A stretch of 64,000 nt of DNA from Pieris napi (taxonomy: Eukaryota > Arthropoda > Insecta > Lepidoptera > Pieridae). The stretch spans positions 11,245,001 through 11,309,000 of the forward strand of contig NC_062234.1 in the NCBI RefSeq assembly GCF_905475465.1, in the 5' to 3' direction. This document shows positions 51,401-64,000 of this stretch, piece by piece. Position 1 is the first letter of the stretch; every line of letters begins with the position of its first letter. Position numbers and translations under genes: made by a program. Under the pieces are notes generated by a model, which had not been told where the DNA came from, did not search any database, and saw only the letters and a program-made list of their open reading frames with translations.

Positions 51401-52017
51401 ACTAACTTTTTTATTGAAATAGAAAATTAGCATGTTTTATATAAGATGTCTTATTAATATATACATGGAATTTATTAAAATCATCATAATTTATTTAAAA
51501 TGAGATAAAGTTTCCAAAAATTCACTATGATATTGTTACAGTGTCTTACCAAACCATAGCTTCAGTACACACTGTATTGTACCCATTGGAAGTCATGATG
51601 AAGATGATCATGAACATAAATTATAATATTTAGATTACATGTGAGGACAATAGATGTTTTATTTTACTGTTGTTTTATAATAATTACTTACTTTTCCTAA
51701 TCCTACAGCTACTGATGAAAGGCCCATGAGAGCACCGTTTTTTACATTAGGGTTGGTTGATGATATTAAATCTTGCCCAAGTACACGTATCAACCTTTTA
51801 ATTTGATTGGTATTATTTGTATCACTAAAATCTTTCACCATCCTTAAAACATAAGTAAAAAAAATTAATCACATTAAAACTAAATTGGTTCATGTATAGA
51901 TTAAAAATATACGTGCTTTTCTATCTCGCCGCCAGCAAATTTCCTTTTTTCATATATTTTGTCACATAAACCCCGGACACAGGCCGGGCTTAAAGGGGCG
52001 TAATCCCTTTCTGTCAT
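45453..52017 (-). CDS. VAC14: VAC14, scaffold of the PIKfyve-FIG4 complex
   Basis: There are twelve exons: 52017-51917, 51842-51692, 51033-50803, 50467-50250, 50184-50064, 49661-49538, 49125-48902, 48833-48677, 47814-47534, 46907-46789, 46178-46099 and 45718-45453. They give 690 residues with matching phases (human has 782). HEAT repeats fill most of the protein. Recognisable family stretches are the start (RDYAPLSPACVRGLCDKIYE), VRYSAAEALYNVLKI, GAELLDRLVKDIVTES, WMREFVELSGARMLPFASGI, GSFIIRQLC, and the C-terminal block LYRCWAHSG to YGLLMILPQTTAFHALRHRL. VAC14 holds the PI3P 5-kinase and its phosphatase on endosomes and lysosomes. Intron 1 appears to be GC-AG. The start lies 868 bp from AMFR, divergently. 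Confidence 0.93.
47338..47368. repeat. ATGT microsatellite
   Basis: There are about seven imperfect copies of the tetranucleotide gtat/atgt, in intron 9 of VAC14. Confidence 0.7.
49155..49340 (+). pseudogene. LINE reverse-transcriptase tail remnant
   Basis: The plus strand gives a RIGWVGHVLPG-like piece (the RWAGHV motif of endonuclease-reverse transcriptases). About 80 bp later, in another frame, it gives DEAREVCQDRSKWRSMVSA, the typical last residues of such proteins. It is broken by frame changes and inserted antisense in intron 6 of VAC14. Confidence 0.75.
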
Positions 52018-52885
52018 GATTGTACTTGTAAACCAATAAACTCATATAATTCTCCTAAAATCAGAGCATTTACATGCAATTTTAAAATAATTTTCAATTA
52101 ATACTTTCCAAATTAAACAAATTTGTAATCAGAGTATCATTAATATTTTATACTTGTTATTTGCTGGCTGCTGCAATAAGAATGTTTTGACATTGATATC
52201 CTAACTCACATCACACATGGCAGCTATGACTTATGAGCAAACTGCTAAGGTGTCAATGCTACATTCATTGACAGCTGAGCAAGTCAAACTTTTGGACAGT
52301 CTGTGCTTTTGAATCTCGAACTAGATATTTTTTATATAAACTATTAAATTAAATATAATCGCTTGTAGTTACTAATTTGTCAACGCGATAAAAAGTATAT
52401 TTTTATTGTGTGGGTGCTACGTTTTCAACCAAATAATGTTAAACGATAAAAATTACCACGCAACATTTTAGGGACAAAAATTCTAATGTAAAAATACAAT
52501 CTGTGGACTGTGATTGGGTTTACGCCAGTGTCATATTGTTAGTCGTTAAAGTCAGTTGTAAACTGACAAATCGTTAAAAATTCACAAGTAGAAATTGTGA
52601 TTTTGTTTTCGTAGTTTGGAAATTGTACTATTAAATTAATCATCAACCAAGGACTACTACTCGCGATTGATATTCGATTATCGTTATTCATTACTAAGTT
52701 TGTCTTTATACTGTTGTATGTACATTATTTGCGAGTGATCGCTGTTCTTTCGATTATGTATTTTTATTTTCTTATTCGTTATTAATTGATAAAATAACAC
52801 AAATAAACAGTCTTTATTACTAATGGACAAAGTATTCGACAAGTGTTAAGTTTTCGTTATAATTTATTTGTGTGAAACTTTCAAG
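52018..52885. promoter_or_regulatory. Divergent spacer between VAC14 and AMFR
   Basis: These 868 AT-rich bases separate the two start codons and should contain both promoters and 5' UTRs. No repeat and no convincing TATA box were found. The stretch before 52886 may be AMFR 5' UTR. Confidence 0.5.
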
Positions 52886-55800
52886 ATGCCTGTGACACTC
52901 ATGGACAGGTTGCCCTTGCCGAACCTGAAGGTTTATTCGGCGGGAAGTGTTTTACTGCTTTCTATTGCAGCTTATTACGCCGTTAATGTAACTAGTGATC
53001 CTAATTGGAGAACAAATGCCACCCTCCAAAAGCAGCAAGATGTACATGATATGGATGGTGCCAGAAATCTCACTGAACAAATGATGGAAGTGATGACCTT
53101 TATGATTCAAGAGCCCCTGTGTATGTGGGTGAGTAATGTTTCAAATGATTATTGGATAGAGGTTGTTTACAAACATTGTGTCAAAAATAAACATTGGCAA
53201 TAATATGAATTTGCTGTGTTAGAGCTGCCAATTATAATTATTGTATTCTGAATACAAATTATTCTGTACTTATATTATTAATTTATTGTTTTATGTAAGT
53301 GAATATAATTTGGGAATGTACCTTATTTTTTAAAGTAGGATGGATGACGCCATCCTTATATTGTATAAACAGGTGTTACTTTGAATCATATTTAATAATT
53401 TATGTAAGATATTAAGTGATGTGTATATTTTTTTAGTAAGCTCATTACATTAATTATTTATTATTACTATAATTATATATTATTTATTAAAAAGAAATAT
53501 GTTAAATATTTTAATTGTAAATCAATAAAAATAACTAACAATTGCAAAACAAGTCAATTTTATATTGTATATAAATAATCCCTCAAAAGCCACAATGTTT
53601 TAAAGGCAGACTGGCACTCCATTCACCATTTTGTAGATCAGTTTTAAATTATTTACCACTAGATTTTTTTGCACTATTAAATAAATTTTTGAGTTTATTA
53701 AGGTGAATACTTGCAACTGGTTTGCAAGGTTAAAATGTTTTTCGGAAATTGTACAGTAGGTGTGCTCATTCTCAACACTGTGAACTTGAAATTTAAATAA
53801 TTTGTATACTAAATAGTTTTGGGTAACAAAAAATTTGTTTGTAGTTAATATTTTCAACAATATCATAAGCCATAAAAAGTCCGAAAGTATGCTATGTTAT
53901 ATAAAAAAAAATAGTTAGTCGCCATGAGTGAAAGTATTTGTAAGATAACATCCGTAAATATTTTACTTTCATTGCGAAGCGTCTACAGTATGTAATAATC
54001 AAGTAAAATCTTTATTTGTCTTAATACATATATCGATGCGACGCCTATTAGGATCTCGCAAACGTCGTTAACTCGAAATTGATTTATCAAAGTTACGCTA
54101 GTTCAAATAAATTGCAGCTTACGCAATTTGAAAGCGTATTAACAAAAGTACTGTGATGTAAGGGAAAGTGGCGAGTATTGTGCAATGGTTTTATCCTCGA
54201 GATGCGCTTGCTACGCACTTTCTCTAAAGCATGACTTATAATCATCTTTTAACTTTTATTTACTTAGTATTATTATAAACTTTTACTTTGGCCTAATTGG
54301 CCAGATCTTTTAAAGATGTATTCTACTGAAGTTATAAGTAAGTCACTTATACTCCGGAAGTAACCTCGGTTTGCGGTACTGCCCCCGGTGTTAGATAAGG
54401 CATCAGGTGACCTTCACGTGTGGTCTTTACTGCCGACTTGATTGTTGCGGCGCTCAAGAAGGCTGCCCCGGTTTGGGGTGTAGAATTAGCATGTTTAACT
54501 GGTTTTTTCATCAAATTTTATATTTGTGTGTATCAAAGTTTCAATTTATCTTGCCTACCGCTGTTTATGTAAATTAATTTTGTTTGAATTATTTGCTAGC
54601 TTTAATCTCAAATTTTCGTACTTTCTTTTTTGCCTCAATTGGACAGAACGATGAAATTTTCTTGTAGGCAATCGTTAATACGTTATACATATTATAATTT
54701 ATTTATTTCGTACTCCTATATAAACTGATATTATGGTTATAACATCATATAATTGTTTGTATTTATTCTCAGTCCTAGTCCCTCATCTATTGCGATTATT
54801 TGCACGTCACATAAAGAAGCGATATATATCGTTCATGGTAGTCTTTCCTTTCGCAATACATTTTCACATTGCAATCGATATTACATATTATGTGCTTAAA
54901 TACATAGGTATTTTTTGATAAGATTTACAAATGAGACACAATCAGCACAGCGTAAACAAAATCTCTCTTGTTAGAAAGAAATAAATGATTACGTTTGTAA
55001 AAACAGTGTTTATATATTATTTAATAGTATAGGTAGAGCACAGTAGCAAATGCGATGGAACTACCACGTAGTTGGCAAGGAACCGATTATGTTTCTTAAC
55101 CTTGATATTAGTAGTGGCCGATATAAAGATATCGTATATCCCGATAATAAATATATAGTTTACAACAAAACATATTTAGCAGCATTTTTTTATTTCCTAT
55201 CTTATCTTATTATCTTTTATAACATTATATAAAGCGACATTTATTTGGATACCTTTTTTGTTAATTACAAGTACATTTACAATCACGGACTTCATCTAGT
55301 CGGACTTAGTTGATAACCTTCACATTTAAATACTAATTTAAACTTCTCAACTATGCATTATGCGTCTATCTATATTATTAAATACTTTTAATAAAAACCA
55401 TGTGTTGCAAAAACCATTCGTATATAAAATTTCGCATTGATAAATATATATTTATGTCTACAAAAAGTAACGTAACAAATATATGAACAACAATTTAATG
55501 TTCAAGTAAAAAGACAAGATCTCGCCCCAATTCTAAAATAACAAGATTCTATCAACTTCTTTAAATGTGTACGAAATTTTCCATGGTACTTTTCCTCTGC
55601 TAGAGCGATGGAACTTTTTTGAATATTATACCGAGTCCTACTTGTATTATTTGTTTTGACTCGTCGATAACTAAGTGGGTGTGCAGTCATAATAACGAGA
55701 TTATTAGGTCGGTAACGCGTCATGGTACTTAATAAACCTAACAAAGGTACTTGCGTGATGCCAACTACACAGTGATTTAATTATTGGAAATTAATGACAT

Positions 55801-58800
55801 CAATTTCCATGTTTTCCTTCAGACGCAGTGCAATGATTTCAAATACAGTTGGACGTGATTGTTATTATTAATTGTCATTGCTTGATCATAAACACAATTG
55901 TTTTCACGTCATCTGGACAGCTGCCAGTCGATGCGCCATACAACCCATAGAGCAAGCTATTTTCTTAAGCAATGTAGTCACAATAATAACGACGACCTTG
56001 ACAACGTCTTGTATTATCTCGATAAAACGAAATTATCTTATTATCTGAGATGTGTTTTTTTTATGATTTTCACGTTATGACTGTATCTATTTAAAGAAAT
56101 CCACTGCAATGGAAATTTTGGAATGTTAGGTAGTCTGTTGTCTAGTAGTTTAACACTCATGTACTGTGGTCGTTATGTTTTTGTTTGAAAGTAATCAGCA
56201 TTAAACAAAACGACGCTCCGTGCTTGGAGATTTTTAAAGACATTGCGCATGAACATACATGACGATCGCTTACGAATACATAATATATTAAGCAAAACGT
56301 ATTACGTCGGCTAGCGCCGTATCGTACCGTAACAAACATACAAAATCAATATGACTAAGATATCGATAAGTTTATACTAAGGGATTGGTAATTGTCGCTG
56401 ACGTTCAACGTAGTTTCCGATCTATACATATAAATGTTAATTGACATAGCGATATACTTACTGACGCATCATCACGTATTAATCAATATAGAAATATTGT
56501 TCTTTATAAAGTTATTAAAATATATAATATAATTTTGTTATAATATATTAGTTATAACGTATGAATCATTGAAAATTGAACAATTTAATTAGAATTTAAA
56601 TATACCTGTTTTTTTCCACGATTGGTTGTTAATTAAATCTAATTTATACAAAAAGCTTTAATTGATAAACAAGTGACTCAAAACCAGTCTTATAGTATAT
56701 TGTATAAATTATTTATTTACTTATATTAAAAGGGCACACTAATGAAACATATAGTCACTTACAGATACACGACATACAGAAAACACAATACATGCATGTG
56801 CATCAATGACAAGTTCAAACAATATTTATAGGGAAACATTACACTGATAAAAGAGAGAAATAATACAATAAAAATAAACGACAATAAACTAGATTAAGAA
56901 ATACAAATATTAAATAAAATATGCATTTTAAAAATTTTATATATTTCCGCTTTGCAATTGTTATTGGTGACGGAACAATATAATATTTATATAAAAGAGG
57001 ATTGAAATCAAATTGTGCTATTTTTCAAGACAAACAAAAAAAAATACACATCGAACTCTTCTTTCTGTGTGTTATGAATGTTACTTCCGTAGATATATCA
57101 ACCCCTAAACGTAACATCCCTTTTAGTAGACGTGTGAGGATGCGAAATAAAGAGGTGTGTTTATGTTGCGCAGACGCTGATCAACATGTCTTGGTGTCTG
57201 TTGGCGGTGGGTGGATGGGCGGTGGTGCGCGCAGTCTTCGGGCGTTTGCGCGTAGGTGAAGCGCAGCGCGCTAAGGACAAGCTGTGGAACTATGTGTTCT
57301 ACAAGTTCATCTTCGTGTTTGGGGTGCTCAATGTCCACTACCTGGACGAGCTTCTCCTCTGGTGCGCCTGGTTTACGCTTCTTGGCGCGCTAACCATACT
57401 TACTCAGCTTGCTAAGGACAGATTCGAATATGTAAGTACCTAGAAACGCATTATTTAAGTCTTTTATTTCAGACCAGAAAGGGATGAAAGAAAATTAAGG
57501 GCAAAAGTCAAAGGCGGACAGTCTCCTTGGCTTCCTGTTTAAATAAAATAATCATATTTTTTTAGAGTACATAATAGACACATCGAATAACAAAGATGAT
57601 AAGAAAATAATTTATGCAGTAATTATAATATCACGTTTATTGACTACTTGTAGGTTAACGTCCAGACGTAATAATAATCGTCTTATCTCTTAATTATATA
57701 TTTATACCGGTGATAAGACATTTATTATAAGATAAAAATAATCACAAATAATACAAAAATATGCGGACGAAGTGTTGAACGTCCTCATATCGGTGTTTTG
57801 ATGTTCTACATTTTATACTAATACCATTTGACATATTTTACAATTTTATGATATTAATAATCGTAAATATGAAAAAAATAATTGTTGAACAACAAGAAAA
57901 AATATGTCGTAAGAATGGAGTTGTTGTTTCCAAGTGTAAGAACCAGATCAAGGGTAGGAAATTAAACAATCTATTAAAGACTTGATTCACTATTATTTAC
58001 TTCTTTCACTTTACTTTGATTATACATTAATTGTATCATATTAAAGTGAAACGAATAATGGCCGTGCGCATGTGCCACAACTTGTTTTATATTCTATTCC
58101 CTACTCCGACTCGACCATCCCACTTCGGGCAAATGTTCGACGTTTATTCGTAAACAACTTAACGAGCCAAATGAGCAACTATGGCACATGCGCGCTTGTA
58201 GCAAGATTTTTAAGAATATGTTTCTATAGTACTGTTCCCTGCCACGCTTCGCACATTGTGATTGAATGGTTGAGAAATGAGAAACAAAACAAAGAAAACA
58301 ATTCATATAAGTTTAATTTTGCAATACTTGTGGACAAAAAAAATAAAGAAACAAAAAAAAATGATAAAAACAATCCTTGATGCGGATCTTGCTCAAATTT
58401 CAGCTCGATCGGTGCCGAACTTTTTGAGTTTTTGAAGCGTACACAAACCAACATAACATTTTTATGTATTTAGATTTATTAAAAATGTTTAAAATTTAAT
58501 ATATTAAATATTAAAAGCTAACTCAAGACAATACGGATATTTAAATCTCATTTTAGATTCAAATAAAGGTTAAATATTTAGTCGAATAAACTTTTACAAT
58601 ACATATTTTTTACGTCTATTTAATAGTAGTGAATTCTATGGTATATGTCCCTTGTTAATGTTTGCCTAAACTTTAAAATATTTGTGTTTTAATTATTGAA
58701 CATCACTTCCTATTAAGTTTTAATTATTATACAAATAACCTGCTTTATTTATATAGCTAACAGGTTTTCTGTGATATTTACGAAAACACAAGTAGTTTTA

Positions 58801-61800
58801 CAGAACTCAGAATTATCTGCAACCCAGCGAGAGAGAAGAATAGTGATTTTTTTGTAGCTAAACGTTAGAAATAAACCCAAAAGTAAAGTAATAAATAGTA
58901 GTATATGAATCATGATACACACGCAATGGCTGTCCCTCACACCATACGTAAGCGGTTTTCCTTAATTATTATCGCCTGATGTAAGTGAATCAAAGTGGTG
59001 TGACCGGTATGCAGAAAAAATAGCATTGTCTATAGGAAAATAATTTAAACGTAGGCAAAGGCAGGTGGATATAAAACTTAGGTCACGTAGACTAGTTTGA
59101 CTGGTTTTCCAGTCCTAGTGAATGTTGGTTAGTGATCACATTGCACATTGCTCTTTTGGGTTACAGAATGTTACTCATTGTATTTCATCGGTTTAGGAAT
59201 CATTGAATATTAATAATATTGGGGTTTTACCATTTCTATAGAAATTGAATTCAAATTCAAAAATCATTTAATCATATAGGCAACACATTGTACACTTATA
59301 AATTATAATCGTCAAAAAAAGGAAAAAAAACTCTCCGCCACTCTTTTTAATCGCCATTTTTTTTTACACAACGTTTGTAAGGAGCTGCAACCATTACACC
59401 ATGTTCCACATGACATCTTAAGTAATTAATAATAATAACATAAATTAAAAACAAAGACTTGTCCTCTATCAGCGAGAGACATGGTGAAATAGGAGCACGC
59501 ATTTACATTCTCGTGGGACACGCAAGCACATAGTCGAAATACTGACATCACCGCATACACGAATTCAAGTACGACCAGTCACCACAAGTAGCACCCGTTC
59601 ACGTTCTGTTTATAGTGATATGCCGATGTTATGAAAAATAAAATCAAAAGATTATATGGACAAGAACTAGAGAAGCACAGCAATAAAAAAAATCTCTTAA
59701 TTTCAACCATTCTCGACTCCATCGTCTTCTTTTTTTTGTCTTCACACAGTGCTAGAGTCAATGCCAAAAATGCGTCATCTGAATTACTCATTGTAAGCGC
59801 TCGGCACGGCGACGTCACGTCACGAAAGGAGAAACCCGAATCTACTAGAAAGTTAACAAATTTGTTTGATATTTGGTTTGATCGTTTAAGCTATTGTTTC
59901 ATGAAAACGTGAAGTTTGACAAACAAATTTGTCAAGCAAATTTGATCGTTTACAGGGCACTTTAGACCCAAAAAGTCGACGGCGTCAGGCACACCTACTT
60001 GCCTGTTAGATTGAAAAATGATCATGAAACAGATTCAGAAATCTGAGCCCCTGGCCTAAAGAGGTTATAGCGCCATTTTATTTTTCATAGATATTGACTT
60101 GAAAACACACCTTTACATATAAAAAACATACTTCTATAGATGTATTTTTTTTAGGTAACAACAGTAGTATATGATTAATTATTATACTTAACTAATTAGG
60201 CTATTTGCCGACCAAGTAATGTTTGTTGGTCGTTGACCTTGTTGTTCTGAATTATATTTTCGCCCTGGCCTAGATTTTAGCCAAAATAAAGACTACTGAG
60301 ACGAGTACGAATATCCTATATTAACTTATAATAAATAATTCAAGGAGACATATTGATTGGTATAGAATTGTTAATTACGTCACTCTGTGTACCAGGGAAA
60401 TAAATTTCTTTTTATTTTGTTACAAAATCTGGAAAATAGTCACTTATAGCAGCTGGGCTATTTGTTTAGTTATCGTCTTCGCCGACGTCGTCAACATGGG
60501 CGCACGGGAGGCTAATAGCTCTGCTCGCTGGCGAGCTGATTGCCGGAGCTGCGCTGATGGCTGTGGCAGCACGATGGGGGCTGCCTGCAGGCCGAGACAC
60601 ATTCGCCTTCATGGCCGCTGAGGTAATATTTATTTTTGATACTTTAACTTAAAATTACATTACTAGTAAGTATTTTATTTATGTAACTTAGTTTCGACAC
60701 TGAAAACGTAGCAATATAACATAATTGTTCGTTAGTGAGAGATTTGTATTTACAATATTTCACGAGTTGATCAACTTCAACTTGGGTGTTGTCAATCATT
60801 GCTTCTTATTCTATCATTTTATTCTCTGTCTCTGATCAGTTTTTCTGCAAACACCTATCGTATAAGAACAGGTAGGTAATTTTTGACATTTCTCTATAAT
60901 AAATATCGAAGCTAAGCAATGCAAACATAGGCTGTAGCTTCTGTAACAAATCTGTACTATGGCCATTTACCGCATGATTTTTTTTCTAATCTACGAATAA
61001 TTATAACGGATTGACAGGCACACTCGTACTTATTCAAGCTCTGTTTTGACTTTAAAAATAATCTATGAATAATCTCCATCCCAAAGCCGCAAAACAATAA
61101 TAGTCTGTCCCCTGGTTTGCAGTGTCTGATAGCTATGGTGCCTTGCGTGCACGTAGTAGCACGATTCGTACTGCGAGCACGCGGTGTTGATGCCGCCGGC
61201 TCCGCTGCCTACTACACGCATCTTGTCTTCGACGTACGTATTACAACATACTCTAAAGTCTAAATATTTTTTTTTTAAATTTATTCCAGAAACTTTTTGT
61301 TGAGCTTACTAAAAGAAGAAGACAGTGTTAGTCATGCACGAATAGACTTTCCTATTATATATCCTAATACTACGGAATTAAAACTTGATCATACCGTAAG
61401 ATATCAGAAAAACAGCAGCAGTCTAATTCCCAAAAATCAAGCGTATGTATGTATAAGGCTGAACCTACTTGTTTTAAAAGATCATGAATGATCAAGGATC
61501 GATTCAGAAATCTGACTAAGTATTGTAAATATTGTGTGCTCAAAAACTCACCAAAAATAACCTTTTCGAATCAACATTTGACATTGTTTTGACACATAAA
61601 TCAACAAACTTAATTTTGATAACGAGTTCCGCGTTATCAATATGTAGGTACGACAAATATAACATTGTGTGTTGTGTAAACATTTTTTTAATTACTAGGT
61701 TACGCCACAGATAAAAGGTTTCTGGGAATTAAATATTTTTATACTTTTCCGGTTGTTATTAATCAAATGAATGTCTTACTTGTTGGTTTGGATATCTTCT

Positions 61801-62292
61801 AATCACCTGATTAGATATGAATAACGCCGAACACAATGAATTAGTTTTTAGCATTTTGTTAGGTTTCATAATGTATCAGTCTAGGATGAATGTTGAACGC
61901 TACACGAAACTGTGCGTTTAGTTGTGATTCTTCCAACGCATAACATGTCGCATATCTATGCGTGTTGCACTAGAGATGCTATTGACCAATCACAGTCAAA
62001 CAAAACACGCTATCGTTTCGTCTTCGGCTCTCTGAACAGACATTTCTTATGATTATTTTGAAGATGTACTTCAGTACATAAGTATTTTATGAGTGTGTGT
62101 GTGCACATTGCAGGCGGTCGGGCTAGTAGCTGAGACGGGTCACGTGGCCCACATGGTGGTTCACAGCAACGCGGTAGTCTCTATGGCCTCGATGGTGCTG
62201 TTAATGCAGCTGCGGCACCTGTTACACGCACTTCTGGCCCGCCTTAAGAGACATCGCCTTTATGCTGCGCTGGCGCACCATATGAGCCGCAA
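52886..62292 (+). CDS. AMFR: AMFR/gp78 ER ubiquitin ligase, first five coding exons
   Basis: Exons 52886-53128, 57174-57431, 60470-60622, 61123-61233 and 62114-62292 give 314 residues. All junctions are phase 0 except the last, which leaves the frame open in phase 2, so the gene continues past the window. The N-terminus (MDRLPLPNLKVYSAGSVLLL) is a signal-anchor. Several more membrane spans follow, with family-specific RVGEAQRAKDKLWNYVFYKF, then FIFVFGVLNVHYLDELLLWC, and KDRFEY at the exon 2/3 junction. Exon 5 ends in the LLMQLRHLLH segment that precedes the RING domain. AMFR ubiquitinates ER-associated degradation substrates and sterol-regulated proteins. RING, CUE and G2BR regions are not in the window. 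Intron 1 is 4.0 kb and intron 2 is 3.0 kb, much longer than in neighbouring genes. Confidence 0.92.
53129..57173. other. AMFR intron 1
   Basis: This is 4.0 kb of AT-rich DNA without a recognisable gene. A GC-richer islet lies near 54350-54500 and includes CACGTG at 54415-54420, an E-box. Nothing else could be supported. Confidence 0.5.
59259..59356 (+). repeat. Dispersed LINE/SINE 3' tail, short copy
   Basis: It shares aaaaatcattta, cataggYaacaYa and ctctccgccactcttttt with 12656-12815 but lacks the middle. It lies in AMFR intron 2. Confidence 0.6.
59990..60090 (+). repeat. Retroelement 3' end fragment
   Basis: The stretch gatcatgaaacagattcaga followed by aatctgagcccctggcctaa and tagcgccatttta resembles a common lepidopteran retroelement tail. 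A partial copy (gatcgattcagaaatctgac) is near 61497-61517. The class is uncertain. It lies in AMFR intron 2. Confidence 0.45.
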
Positions 62293-62949
62293 GTAAGCAC
62301 TAATTCGCAAAGTCGGGAACGTACTTATTCGGTTTAATGCGATTTTACGGGTGTATTTAATTAATACGTTAGGTATACTGCAAAAAAGTTAATATAACAT
62401 TTTTAGTGACAATTGGCTAGAACTTTAAATTATTATGAACTTACTTAAAACAAGAATTATGATACCAACAATTTTCGTAATTTTTCATGTATGTATTGAG
62501 GTCGTATGAGTATAACCGTTAGTCCTAAATATGCTACGATCCGCTCACACAAGCAAATATTTTTCTTTATCATAATTACTTTTATCCACATCACCTGATA
62601 ATACCGTTAAAGTTATTTAAATATTAAGGATAAACATCTTATAAGAACATTACGACCTTAGCTCGAGTAAATGTGTAATTAAATTTTAAATTGCTAGAAT
62701 TATATTTATGGTTTAGTAAAGTGTTAATAAATGAAAAATTATACATTGTTAAATACGTAATTCGCGAATTAATTGAATTAGTTGTTAGGCAATCTTATTA
62801 TCCAAAGAGCCATAATTAAAATTGATTCGAACGGCAATTGTTTATCATAAGTTTAGCTTTGTACTTGCATATCCGAACTTCATTTGTCAAAGAATAATAA
62901 TAGTATAAAATTATTTCAAGTGTTTCAAAATTCATATATAATAATTAAT

Positions 62950-63310
62950 AGATGACCGGCAAACGTCGTTTTGCCATGTATATTATTTCTAGGAAACATT
63001 GTTTTAGTTCAATAATAATAACTTTTCATTATAATAAAAATAGGCGTTGATCGTAGAAGGGTGAAAATTGAGGATTGTATGTATTTTGGTATGTTGTTAC
63101 ATCATAAAAAATAGAAATTAAAAATGTTGTCTAATAAATATAAAAAAATTTAGAGGTGGACTACCCCTAACATTTAGGGGGATGAAAAATAGATGTTGGC
63201 CGATTCTCATAGATACCGGATAAGCACAAAAAATTTCATCAAAATCGGTCGAGCCGTTTCGGAGGAGTATGGCAACGAAAACTGTGACACGAGAATTTTA
63301 AATATTAGAT
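62950..63310 (+). repeat. Dispersed repeat, probable LINE 3' region
   Basis: It starts agatgaccggcaaacgtcgt and includes tttcatcaaaatcggtcgag followed by ccgtttcggaggagt, a pair of motifs common in insect retroelement tails. No coding frame is visible. Confidence 0.5.
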
Positions 63311-63659
63311 ATTCTACTATACTAAACATTTTGTGAAGAGCCAACAAGCGCATCGAGCCACGATTCGCTTACGTGAATTCAATCAAAATAGTACTATTTA
63401 ATCTATTTTTATGTAATTTTAGTATAACGAGTACTGAAACCTAATTTCTGCACGGTTAATTGAAGTTCTAGAATTCTTGCGCATTTTATCGCGCGAGATA
63501 TAAATGGGAAGTTTATTATTAAGGTTAATGATTCGTTGGTAATGATGTGATTAAAAGTCTATTTTTATACAATTGAGGACAATCGATTTTACCACTAAAT
63601 TACATTACAAACATGAGTTTGTATTCTTATAATTTAATGGCATGAACCATTAATGACTA

Positions 63660-63930
63660 ATAAATAAATAAACGTGTGTGTACTTTGTACACGCGTTAGA
63701 ATCTTTGGCGTAACAAGATAAAAATCTTTTCAAAAATTTTATTCTTCGTTTGTAGAAAAAACGACACTAACAATAGAAAAAACTAAAATGTTGACTATAG
63801 CTGACTTCAGGGTGTCGGTTTGTTGTGACGGTGTGCGCGCGCATCGTTAAAATTTACTCTAATCATTTTTCCCTAAAGCGCCAAAAGAAGTATAACTTCA
63901 AAAAGTTACAAACTAGTTAAAATACGGTCA
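63660..63930. repeat. Dispersed repeat, copy B
   Basis: It is the counterpart of 26950-27215 with the same blocks in the same order, and a gtgtgcgcgcgcatc run not seen there. It lies in AMFR intron 5. Confidence 0.55.
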
Positions 63931-64000
63931 GACGGCACGTGTTTCAAAGTAAATTCGTACATAAAATGAATTGTTATTCGGTTTGGAGCGATTACATACA

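Larger units (their letters stand above)
62293..64000. other. AMFR intron 5, running off the window
   Basis: No RING-coding exon (Cys-X2-Cys pattern) was found, so the next AMFR exon must lie beyond 64000. The DNA is AT-rich, with two dispersed repeats listed separately. Confidence 0.55.

Noticed and set aside
1..64000. CRISPR array, operon or prokaryote-type defence system
   Set aside because: The window is eukaryotic. The repeats seen are transposon ends or minisatellites without regular spacers.

Overview
The window looks like nuclear DNA of a lepidopteran insect. It is AT-rich, its genes have many short GT-AG introns in which phase is kept from exon to exon, and it holds remnants of LINE families with protein tails typical of butterflies and moths. 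No RNA gene is intact. All joins below were made by hand from splice motifs, phase and family resemblance. No alignment was run.

Layout. Positions 1-15820 are gene-poor: inverted-repeat DNA transposons, LINE tails, two short perfect or near-perfect hairpins, and a tight cluster of four ATGCAAAT octamers. Then come eight genes, alternating in strand: uroporphyrinogen-III synthase (UROS, +, 15929-16681); an unnamed four-pass membrane protein (-, 17058-21444); a LOTUS-Tudor protein of the TDRD5/Tejas type (-, 23437-30356); the 30-kDa complex I subunit NDUFS3 (+, 30783-31571); Cactin (-, 31926-37822); the kinase TBK1/IKK-epsilon (+, 40927-44037); the PIKfyve scaffold VAC14 (-, 45453-52017); and the first five coding exons of the ER ubiquitin ligase AMFR/gp78 (+, 52886-62292, running off the right edge before its RING). 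Every complete multi-exon model sums to a multiple of three.

The genes form convergent pairs (UROS/tetraspan, NDUFS3/Cactin, TBK1/VAC14) and divergent pairs (TDRD5/NDUFS3 426 bp apart, Cactin/TBK1 3.1 kb apart, VAC14/AMFR 868 bp apart). They serve different cell tasks: heme synthesis, piRNA/germ granule, respiration, splicing and NF-kB-linked signalling, phosphoinositide control, ER-associated degradation. Nothing here is an operon. The one functionally suggestive pairing is Cactin next to TBK1/IKK-epsilon.

The points most worth a second look are the Cactin start codon, which appears to be split by an intron (AT|G); a GC-AG first intron in VAC14; a Mutator-like MITE with a perfect 9-bp target duplication between Cactin and TBK1; two foldback copies whose loop is inverted relative to each other; the octamer cluster; and two competing last exons in the tetraspan gene. 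I saw no convincing new defence or enzymatic system.
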